Of a DNA stretch of 11,984 nucleotides, positions 5,546 to 11,984 are shown one piece after another. How positions within the stretch are numbered: position 1 is the stretch's first letter; each line of letters begins with the position of its first letter. Source of the stretch: Lachnospiraceae bacterium (lineage in GTDB: Bacteria; Bacillota_A; Clostridia; Lachnospirales; Lachnospiraceae); assembly GCA_017540915.1 (NCBI GenBank), contig JAFYAD010000342.1:1-11984 (forward strand), read 5' to 3'. The notes under the pieces are model-generated. The model did no database searches. It was given only the letters and a program-made list of their open reading frames with translations, and was not told the origin of the DNA. Position numbers and translations under genes: made by a program.

Positions 5546-6622
5546 ATGATCTCAAATCAGATACTGCAGAATACTATCGACGGTATGGCGGAGATTTCGG
5601 GGATTGAATTGTGTGTTATGGACACAAACGGAAACGCAATTGTCTCTACGGGTGAGAAGATCGCTATGGATCTTTCACAGTTTGTCGTATCGACGGATCT
5701 TACAAAGACTGTAAAGGACAAGCATTTCTTTAAGATATATGATGAACATCAGCTGGAGTACATTCTGGTGTCGACAGGCGGAAAGGAAGCTTTTGTCGCA
5801 GGCAAGATGACGGCTTTCAATATCGAAAGCCTTCTGGTTGCATACAAGGAACGTTTCGACAGGGATAACTTTATCAAGAACCTGCTGTTGGACAATCTTC
5901 TGCTCATAGATATCTACAACAGGGCCAAGAAACTTCACGTGGCTACCGATGTGGAGCGCTGTGTTTTCATAGTGGAGACCAGCAATGAAAAGGACACATC
6001 GGATCTTGAGACCGTAAAAGGCTTCTTTAGCGGCAAATCCAAAGATTTCGTTACCGCCGTGGACGAGCGCAACATCATCATAGTAAAGGAACTTGCGCCC
6101 GGAGAGGGTTACGAAGATCTGGATAAGGTTGCCAGGACAGTGCTGGATCTCTTCTCAAATTATCCTGCGGGTGACGTACATATCGCTTACGGCACCATCG
6201 TAGGCGACATTAAGGAAGTATCCCACTCCTACAAGGAAGCCCGCATGGCGCTGGATGTTGGCAAGATCTTTTATGAGGACAAATACGTTATCGCATATTC
6301 CGCATTGGGCATCGGAAGACTCATCTATCAGCTGCCGATACCGCTGTGCAAAATGTTCATAAAAGAGATACTGGACGGGAAGACACCGGATGACTTCGAT
6401 GAGGAGACCTTAGTCACCATCGGCAAGTTTTTCGAGAATAACCTCAATGTTTCCGAGACATCCCGCCAGCTCTATATTCACAGGAACACTCTGGTCTACA
6501 GACTGGATAAATTGCAGAAGAGCACAGGTCTTGATCTGCGCGTTTTCGAGGACGCCATTACCTTCAAGATCGCGCTCATGGTCGTGAAGTACATGAAATA
6601 TATGGAATCAATGGATTATTGA
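5546..6622 (+). CDS. CdaR/PucR-type transcriptional regulator
   Basis: This 358-residue protein has an N-terminal domain (about 1-100; AEISGIELCVMDTNGNAIVST) resembling the sugar-diacid recognition domain of CdaR. A central domain follows (about 130-255). The C-terminal PucR-type helix-turn-helix lies at about 290-345, with NNLNVSETSRQLYIHRNTL, then a YRL triplet and TGLDL, the clear signature of PF13556. GGAGGAGG lies 5 bases before the ATG. No membrane segment is seen, so it should act in the cytoplasm. The gene stands 27 bases before ftsE on the same strand with no terminator between them, so it is probably co-transcribed with ftsEX. Its ligand is unknown; the family name does not prove that it senses sugar diacids. 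A role in controlling the envelope genes downstream, or only itself, is inference. Confidence 0.9.
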   Translation: MISNQILQNTIDGMAEISGIELCVMDTNGNAIVSTGEKIAMDLSQFVVSTDLTKTVKDKHFFKIYDEHQLEYILVSTGGKEAFVAGKMTAFNIESLLVAYKERFDRDNFIKNLLLDNLLLIDIYNRAKKLHVATDVERCVFIVETSNEKDTSDLETVKGFFSGKSKDFVTAVDERNIIIVKELAPGEGYEDLDKVARTVLDLFSNYPAGDVHIAYGTIVGDIKEVSHSYKEARMALDVGKIFYEDKYVIAYSALGIGRLIYQLPIPLCKMFIKEILDGKTPDDFDEETLVTIGKFFENNLNVSETSRQLYIHRNTLVYRLDKLQKSTGLDLRVFEDAITFKIALMVVKYMKYMESMDY

Positions 6623-6649
6623 TCCCGTTATCGTCAAAGGAAAAAGAAT

Positions 6650-7327
6650 ATGATACAGCTTGAAAATGTGAGCAAGTCTTACGTGGAGGGCATCCCTGCC
6701 CTGGATGATGTGAGCCTTTCTATTGAAGACGGTGAGTTTGTCTTCATAGTGGGTGATTCCGGATCCGGAAAGTCCACATTGATAAAGCTTCTGATGAAGG
6801 AACTCGAGCCCAGCGAGGGCACCATCACTGTCAATGACAGGGATATCAGCACCATCACACACAAGAACATCCCGTATTTCCGCAGGGAGATCGGCGTAGT
6901 GTTTCAGGATTTCCGTCTTCTCAAAGACAGGAATGTATATGAAAATGTAGCATTCGCCATGAGAGTTGTAGGCGAATCCAACCGCAATATCAGAAAGAGA
7001 GTCCCGGTGATGTTGTCACTGGTGGGACTTGCAGCAAAATACAAATCCTTCCCCAAGCAGCTTTCAGGTGGTGAGCAGCAGCGTGTGGCGATCGCGAGAG
7101 CCCTGGTCAATAACCCGGGGATCCTGCTGGCGGATGAGCCTACCGGTAATCTGGACAATAACAACGCATGGGAGATCATGAAGCTTCTGGAGGAGATCAA
7201 CGCCAGAGGCACCACCGTGGTGGTGGTGACCCACAACATGGAGATCGTGCGCGCCATGAATAAGCGCGTTATCACTATACAAAAGGGCAACCTGGTGGGT
7301 GATGCCGGAGGGGAGGTACTGTCATGA
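6650..7327 (+). CDS. ftsE: Cell division ATP-binding protein FtsE
   Basis: This 225-residue ABC ATPase has Walker A GDSGSGKST (35-43), the Q-loop Gln86, the signature LSGGEQQRVAIAR (138-150), Walker B with ILLADEPTGNLD (158-169; catalytic Glu163) and the H-loop His195 (VTHN). Length and motifs fit FtsE rather than a transport ATPase, and the gene is followed by ftsX with a 4-base ATGA overlap. FtsE powers the FtsEX complex at the membrane, which controls peptidoglycan hydrolases during division or elongation rather than moving a substrate. The ribosome site is modest (AAAGGA, about 9 bases from the ATG). Confidence 0.97.
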   Translation: MIQLENVSKSYVEGIPALDDVSLSIEDGEFVFIVGDSGSGKSTLIKLLMKELEPSEGTITVNDRDISTITHKNIPYFRREIGVVFQDFRLLKDRNVYENVAFAMRVVGESNRNIRKRVPVMLSLVGLAAKYKSFPKQLSGGEQQRVAIARALVNNPGILLADEPTGNLDNNNAWEIMKLLEEINARGTTVVVVTHNMEIVRAMNKRVITIQKGNLVGDAGGEVLS

Positions 7328-8232
7328 AATTCAGCACCTTCGTATATTCCATCAAACAGGGTATCATCAATATCGGGCGCAATAAAATGTTCTCACTGGC
7401 ATCCATCGCCACTATGGCAGCATGTATTTTTTTGTTTGGCATCTTCTATTCAGTGGTGTCAAACTTCAATAACATGGTGACCAATGTGGAAAAGGGTGTT
7501 GCAGTCACAGTGTTTTTCAAGGAAGGCATCAGTGACGAGGAGATCGACGCCATAGGCGCGGCGATCCGAATGCGCCCGGAGGTCAAGGACTGTATATTCA
7601 AGTCCGCGGACGAAGCCTGGGAAGAGTACAAAAAAATATACTTTGAGGGTTCGGAGGAACTGGCAGAGGGATTTGCAGACGACAACCCGTTAAAGGACGA
7701 TGCCAGCTATGAGATCTACCTCAATGATGTTTCCATGCAAAAAGTATTGGCGACATACCTGGAAAACCTTGAGGGTATCCGCACTGTCAACCAGTCCGAG
7801 GTCGTTGCCAATACATTGACGGATTTCAACAAGCTCATAAGTTATATTTCCATTGCCATAATACTGATACTGTTGTGCGTGGCGATATTCCTGATCAATA
7901 ATACCGTTACGGTGGGTATCTCCGTTCGCAAAGACGAGATCGGCATCATGAAGTTCATCGGAGCTACGGATTTCTTTGTCCGTGCCCCCTTCGTGGTAGA
8001 GGGTATTCTGATCGGATTTGTGGGAGCTTCGATCCCGCTGATCATCCTGTACTTTATGTATAGCCGTATTATAGTATACATAGCCGAGAAATTTAATTTC
8101 CTTTCGGGATTGCTGACCTTCATTCCGGTGGAGACAGTGTTCACCACACTGGTGCCTGTTGCATTGCTGCTGGGAGTCGGCATCGGTTTCATAGGAAGTT
8201 TTGCCACCACCAGAAAACACCTTAAGGTGTAA
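7324..8232 (+). CDS. ftsX: Cell division permease-like protein FtsX
   Basis: The 302-residue protein has the FtsX layout: a short cytoplasmic N-terminus, membrane segment 1 (about 23-45) and a large outside domain (about 46-168). Membrane segments 2-4 follow at about 171-193, 221-243 and 272-294, and it ends in a short basic tail (TTRKHLKV). The region between segments 2 and 3 carries the family pattern VRKDEIGIMKFIGAT. The start overlaps the ftsE stop by 4 bases, so the two are translationally coupled and should be made in matched amounts. The outside domain is the part that contacts coiled-coil murein hydrolases such as PcsB or CwlO in other Firmicutes. No such hydrolase gene lies next to it here. 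Confidence 0.96.
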   Translation: MKFSTFVYSIKQGIINIGRNKMFSLASIATMAACIFLFGIFYSVVSNFNNMVTNVEKGVAVTVFFKEGISDEEIDAIGAAIRMRPEVKDCIFKSADEAWEEYKKIYFEGSEELAEGFADDNPLKDDASYEIYLNDVSMQKVLATYLENLEGIRTVNQSEVVANTLTDFNKLISYISIAIILILLCVAIFLINNTVTVGISVRKDEIGIMKFIGATDFFVRAPFVVEGILIGFVGASIPLIILYFMYSRIIVYIAEKFNFLSGLLTFIPVETVFTTLVPVALLLGVGIGFIGSFATTRKHLKV

Positions 8233-8259
8233 CCGGTGATAATATTGTGAGATTTTAAG

Positions 8260-9675
8260 ATGGATCAGGATAGAGAAAATACTGAAGATATTTACCCGGA
8301 TGAGGACAGACAGGAAGATGTCCGGGGCTCGTCCGGTAACACGGATGTCAGGATACCCGAGAGCCCGGAGGCTGATTTTTTCCGGCACAGAACGAAAGAC
8401 ACGGGTGTGCCTGCTGATGCGCAGGCTATCATCAGTGAGATGAGAGAGGAAAAGCGCAAGAGGACATACACATTTATATACGGGGTTTTGACGGGGTGCC
8501 TTATCTTTATGGTGGCATTTACCATCGCAAATTTCGTATATGCACACAGGACGAGGTCGGCTGCTGAAGCATCCGGTGATCCCGCTGTCGAAAAGACACT
8601 GCTGACAAAAGATGTTGAGGCCAAGATAAATGAACTGGCGGCATTGCTGGCAGTGTATTACTACGAGGATGTGGATGTTGACAACATGAAGACCGGGCTT
8701 TACAGAGGGATCCTGCAGTCGGTGGACGACAGATACACTGCTTATTACACGGCGGAAGAGTATGAGTCCATGATGACCAGCGCATCTGCCACATATTATG
8801 GCATAGGAGCGGTACTGTCGCAGGATAAAAATACATCAGAAGTGACTGTCTTGCATGTTTATGATAATACACCTGCCCAGGAAGCCGGCGTTATGGCCGG
8901 AGATGTGGTCATCAGCGCGGGAGGCATTGATGCCACCACCGTGACATTATCCGAACTTGTACAGAATATAAGGGGTGACGAAGGTTCCAAGGTCACCGTA
9001 AAGCTCTACAGAGAGAGTACGGATGAAAACCTGGAATTGGAAATAGAGCGCCGCAAAGTGGACATACCCACTGTGTCGGGAGAGATCTTAGAGGACAGCG
9101 AGAATATCGGATACATCCAGATCGCCGAGTTCGGAGACAACACGGCGGATGAGTTCACCAAGATATACGAGGACCTTAAGTCTAAGGGCATGGAAAAGCT
9201 CATAGTGGATGTCCGCGACAATCCGGGCGGCATGCTGAAGTCCGTTGTGAGCCTCTGTGATTACATATTGCCGGAAGGACTGGTAGTATACACAGAGGAC
9301 AAATACGAAAATCGAAGCGAGTACTCATCCGATGCATCCTGCATCGAGATCCCCATGGCAGTGCTGATAAACGGCAATTCCGCTTCCAGCTCGGAGATCT
9401 TCGCCGGAGCTGTCAGGGATTATGATTACGGAACGCTCATAGGTACTACCACCTTCGGCAAGGGCATAGTACAGACCATCAAGCAGCTTTCCGACGGAAG
9501 CGCAGTGAAGATGACGACCTCAAGATATTTTACCCCAAAGGGTGAAAACATCCACGGAGTGGGTATATCTCCCGATATAGAGTTGGAATACGAGTACACG
9601 GGAGACAAGACAGCCGATTATGACTATCATTATGACAATCAGGTCATGAAGGCGATCGAGATACTGACAAAATAG
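8260..9675 (+). CDS. S41-family C-terminal processing protease (CtpA/CtpB-like)
   Basis: The protein has 471 residues: a polar acidic cytoplasmic tail (about 1-66), one membrane segment (about 70-95), a helical region (115-165), a PDZ domain (about 176-255, with GIGAVLS and AGVMAGDVV) and the S41 catalytic domain. The catalytic residues are Ser376 (NGNSASSSEIFAGA), Lys401 and Gln405 (FGKGIVQ); the 25- and 4-residue spacings match CtpB-type enzymes. The protease part lies outside the cell. It starts 27 bases after ftsX with only a weak ribosome site (GTGAG), so it is probably read from the ftsEX transcript. A CtpB-type protease next to ftsEX is also known from Bacillus. Its substrate is unknown; processing of an envelope hydrolase or signalling protein is inference. 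The long acidic N-terminal tail is unusual for a simple signal anchor. Confidence 0.94.
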   Translation: MDQDRENTEDIYPDEDRQEDVRGSSGNTDVRIPESPEADFFRHRTKDTGVPADAQAIISEMREEKRKRTYTFIYGVLTGCLIFMVAFTIANFVYAHRTRSAAEASGDPAVEKTLLTKDVEAKINELAALLAVYYYEDVDVDNMKTGLYRGILQSVDDRYTAYYTAEEYESMMTSASATYYGIGAVLSQDKNTSEVTVLHVYDNTPAQEAGVMAGDVVISAGGIDATTVTLSELVQNIRGDEGSKVTVKLYRESTDENLELEIERRKVDIPTVSGEILEDSENIGYIQIAEFGDNTADEFTKIYEDLKSKGMEKLIVDVRDNPGGMLKSVVSLCDYILPEGLVVYTEDKYENRSEYSSDASCIEIPMAVLINGNSASSSEIFAGAVRDYDYGTLIGTTTFGKGIVQTIKQLSDGSAVKMTTSRYFTPKGENIHGVGISPDIELEYEYTGDKTADYDYHYDNQVMKAIEILTK

Positions 9676-9690
9676 AGTTTTATTAGCCTG

Positions 9691-9710
9691 AATCGATACG
9701 GCATTCGATT
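9691..9710 (+). terminator. Possible weak terminator after the S41 protease gene
   Basis: AATCGA (9691-9696) and TCGATT (9705-9710) form a 6-bp stem with an 8-base loop, followed only by GTTTATAC. The stem is short and the T-run poor, so read-through into prfB is likely. Confidence 0.25.
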
Positions 9711-9719
9711 GTTTATACA

Positions 9720-9729
9720 ACGTGCACGT
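9720..9729. repeat. 10-bp palindrome touching the prfB promoter
   Basis: ACGTGCACGT (9720-9729) is a perfect palindrome ending one base before the prfB -35. It could be an operator, but it may be chance. Confidence 0.3.
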
Positions 9730-9730
9730 G

Positions 9731-9758
9731 TTGACAAAGGAGTAATAGACGATAAAAT
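9731..9758 (+). promoter_or_regulatory. Promoter of prfB
   Basis: A perfect -35 TTGACA (9731-9736) and a -10 TAAAAT (9753-9758, 5 of 6) are 16 bases apart. This is the best sigma-A promoter in the window. It should start transcription near 9765, a few bases before the ribosome site AGAGGTGA (9771-9778). Confidence 0.75.
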
Positions 9759-9783
9759 CCAACATAAGAAAGAGGTGATTTCT

Positions 9784-10918
9784 GTGGTAGAATTAGATCA
9801 GACTAAGGTCCTGCTCAATTCATGGAGCAAACCGCTACAGGAAGTGAGGGATTCACTTTGACCTCGCTAATAAGACGAGGAAGATAGAAGAGCTGGAGCG
9901 AGAGATGGAGGCTCCGGATTTTTGGGACAACGCTGAGGTTTCCCAAAAGAAAATGAAAGACTTAAAATCCATGAAGGACGACGTGGAGGTCTATGCCGCC
10001 CTCGAGCAGAAAAAATCGGACATCGAAGCACTGATAGAGATGGCTGAGGAGTTTGAGGACAGGTCTCTTTTGGAAGAGATCGACGAGGCGGTGGCGGAAT
10101 ACGAGAAAGCTTTTGATGCCATCCGCATCAAGACCTTGTTGTCCGGTGAGTTTGACGCCGATAATGCCATCGTATCTTTGAATGCGGGGGCAGGCGGTAC
10201 CGAGTCCTGTGACTGGGCGGGCATGCTGTACCGCATGTTTACCAGATGGGCTGCGGATAAAGGTTTTACCGTGGACGAGCTGGATTTCCATGAGGGAGAC
10301 GAGGCCGGAGTCAAGAGCGTCACATTCCAGGTGAACGGCGCAAATGCCTATGGATATCGCAAATCCGAGAAGGGCGTTCACAGGCTGGTGCGTATATCTC
10401 CGTTTAATGCCGCAGGCAAGAGACAGACTTCATTTGTGTCCTGCGATGTCATGCCCGATATCGAGGAGGATATCGACATCGAGGTAAGGGACGAAGACAT
10501 CAGGATAGATACCTATCGTTCCAGCGGCGCGGGCGGTCAGCATATCAACAAGACCAGCTCCGCCATCCGTATTACGCATTTCCCCACAGGCATTGTGGTG
10601 ACCTGTCAGAATGAACGCTCGCAGCACATGAATAAAGACAAGGCGATGCAGATGCTGAAGGCAAAGCTTCTCATGCTGCGCAGGGAGGAAAATGCCGCAA
10701 AGGAGGCTGCCATTAGAGGCGAGGTCACCGACATTGGCTGGGGTAACCAGATCAGATCGTATGTAATGCAGCCCTACACCATGGTCAAGGATCACCGTAC
10801 CGGAGAGGAGACAGGTAATGTTCAGGCGGTACTGGACGGCAATCTTGACCAGTTTATGAACGGGTACTTAAAATGGGTTTCCCTCGGATGTCCCAGAAGA
10901 AACGCAGGGGAGGAATAA
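9784..10918 (+). CDS. prfB: Peptide chain release factor 2, with programmed +1 frameshift
   Basis: RF2 ends translation at UGA and UAA. A GTG start at 9784 follows the ribosome site AGAGGTGA. It opens a 25-codon zero frame (ending VRDSL) that stops at the TGA at 9859-9861. The rest is read in the +1 frame from GAC at 9860 (D L A N K, then APDFWDN), giving 377 residues in all. The anticodon-like SPF motif falls at residues 205-207 and the catalytic GGQ at 250-252, the same numbering as in E. coli RF2, which supports both the start and the shift. The ATG at 9905 is in the shifted frame and would give a truncated protein, so it is not the true start. The shift lets RF2 limit its own synthesis. 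Homoserine dehydrogenase follows after 5 bases. Confidence 0.96.
9847..9862 (+). promoter_or_regulatory. RF2 programmed +1 frameshift site
   Basis: The codons AGG GAT TCA CTT TGA C place an internal Shine-Dalgarno-like AGGG 9 bases before the slippery CTT and the in-frame TGA followed by C. The order and spacing are the same as in the known RF2 site (AGG GGG TAT CTT TGA C), with a shorter G-run. The stop is codon 26, as in E. coli. Confidence 0.93.
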
Positions 10919-10923
10919 CCAAT

Positions 10924-11984
10924 ATGATAAAAGCAGCAGTTATGGGTTACGGCACCATAGGCTCGGGAGTTGTGGAGATACTGCAGAAAAACTCTGCCCG
11001 TGTTGCCAAAAACGCAGGTGCTCCCATAGAAGTCAAATATGTTCTGGATCTTCGAGATTTCCCCGGGGATCCGGTTGAAAAATTACTGGTCCGCGACTAC
11101 AAGATCATAGCGGAAGATCCCGAGGTGAAGATCGTAGTGGAGACCATGGGAGGCGTTGAACCGGCATTCACGTTTGTTAAAGCTATGTTAGAGGCCGGTA
11201 AGAATGTATGTACTTCCAATAAGGCACTGGTAGCCGACAAAGGAGCGGAGCTTATCGCTCTCGCTGCCGAAAAGAACGTCAATTTCCTGTTCGAGGCGTC
11301 TGTGGGAGGAGGAATCCCCATCATAAGACCCTTGCTCACATCCATAACAGGTGATGAGATCGACGAGATCAGCGGCATCATAAACGGTACGACCAATTAT
11401 ATGCTGACCAAGATGACCTACGAAGGTCTGGATTTTGACTCGGTATTGAAGGAGGCCCAGGCATTGGGCTACGCCGAAAAGGATCCCACTGCGGACATAG
11501 AGGGTCATGATGTTTGCCGTAAGATAGCAATACTCACATCTATCGTATTGGGACAGCAGGTCAATTACACGGATATACACACCGAAGGTATCACAGGGAT
11601 AACACCTACGGATATAAAATATGCGGATGCTCTGGATTGCGTGATAAAACTCATCGCCAAGAGTGTGCGCACCGACGCGGGCTATGTGGCCATCGTGTCT
11701 CCGCAGCTGATATCAAAAGAGCATCCGCTCTATCAGGTAAACGGCGTGTTCAATGCCATCTTCGTAAAAGGAAACATGCTGGGTGACTCCATGTTCTACG
11801 GTTCAGGAGCAGGCAAGCTTCCCACGGCCTCCGCTGTGGTAGGCGATATCATAGACATGGCAAGACATATCGATGAACATATCAGGCTGGATTGGGAACC
11901 GGAGAGCTACAAGCTGGTGGATTATCTCGATAACGTGGTGAGCTTCTTCGTCAGGACAGAAAAGAGTCAGGATGAGGTGAAAGC
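10924..11984 (+). CDS. hom: Homoserine dehydrogenase (cut by the window's right edge)
   Basis: The frame is open from the ATG at 10924 to the edge, about 353 codons. The usual length is 400-430, so only the C-terminal part (often an ACT domain) is missing. It has an N-terminal Rossmann nucleotide site (AVMGYGTIGSGVVEIL), TSNKALVA in the cofactor/catalytic region, and the full family signature around AQALGYAEKDPTADIEGHD with the following conserved Lys. The enzyme reduces aspartate semialdehyde to homoserine with NAD(P)H, feeding threonine, methionine and isoleucine synthesis in the cytoplasm. GGAGG lies 11 bases before the ATG, and prfB ends only 5 bases upstream, so the two are probably co-transcribed. 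I see no leader peptide or riboswitch between them. Whether the ACT regulatory domain is present cannot be seen here. Confidence 0.96.
   Translation, partial: MIKAAVMGYGTIGSGVVEILQKNSARVAKNAGAPIEVKYVLDLRDFPGDPVEKLLVRDYKIIAEDPEVKIVVETMGGVEPAFTFVKAMLEAGKNVCTSNKALVADKGAELIALAAEKNVNFLFEASVGGGIPIIRPLLTSITGDEIDEISGIINGTTNYMLTKMTYEGLDFDSVLKEAQALGYAEKDPTADIEGHDVCRKIAILTSIVLGQQVNYTDIHTEGITGITPTDIKYADALDCVIKLIAKSVRTDAGYVAIVSPQLISKEHPLYQVNGVFNAIFVKGNMLGDSMFYGSGAGKLPTASAVVGDIIDMARHIDEHIRLDWEPESYKLVDYLDNVVSFFVRTEKSQDEVK

Noticed and set aside
7690..8547. Long antisense open frame (285 codons) over ftsX and the start of the protease gene
   Set aside because: It is a shadow of the codon structure of the plus-strand genes. 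The protein has no recognisable domain and there is no ribosome site.
9859..9861. In-frame TGA in prfB as a disabling mutation or sequencing error
   Set aside because: Position, context (CTT TGA C) and upstream AGGG match the conserved RF2 autoregulatory frameshift.

Overview
The window looks like chromosomal DNA of a low-to-mid GC Firmicute, most likely a motile member of the Clostridia close to Lachnospiraceae. The reasons are the strong GGAGG-type ribosome binding sites, the DUF4342 protein sitting inside a two-component operon, a YjfB-like motility protein, a CdaR/PucR-type regulator in front of ftsEX, an S41 protease and prfB, and the general protein style. Species cannot be set from sequence reading alone. 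No mobile element, CRISPR array, tRNA or rRNA was seen.

Region A (1-2043, minus strand) is a two-component operon transcribed right to left: an OmpR-family response regulator, a DUF4342 membrane protein, then a sensor histidine kinase cut by the left edge. The regulator has a promoter at 2198-2226. A second promoter (1252-1280) lies between the regulator and the DUF4342 gene. Three direct repeats of 10-11 bp period (1281-1311) directly abut its -35, which is the classic layout of a site activated by an OmpR-type regulator.

Region B (2228-4138, plus) is a membrane-anchored GGDEF/EAL protein. Its EAL phosphodiesterase site is intact and its GGDEF motif is degenerate (SGDVF). It is divergent from region A, has an extended -10 promoter and ends in a strong intrinsic terminator.

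Region C (4139-5545) holds two small convergent genes: an unrecognised 66-residue basic protein and a 69-residue YjfB-like putative motility protein. They share a bidirectional terminator, and each has a TCCGATAT box upstream like the -10 of flagellar sigma-D/sigma-28 promoters. Right of them lies an AT-rich intergenic stretch with four DnaA-box-like 9-mers in 70 bp, one exact.

Region D (5546-9675, plus) is a tightly packed run: a CdaR/PucR-type regulator, ftsE, ftsX and an S41 C-terminal processing protease, consistent with cell-envelope and division functions.

Region E (9731-11984, plus) has its own near-consensus promoter, prfB with the conserved +1 programmed frameshift at an in-frame UGA, then homoserine dehydrogenase, cut by the right edge.

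Most of the window is conserved core content. The parts that deserve a second look are the DUF4342 two-component operon with its repeat-driven internal promoter, the sigma-D-like convergent pair of small genes next to a c-di-GMP phosphodiesterase, and the DnaA-box cluster far from any recognisable replication gene.
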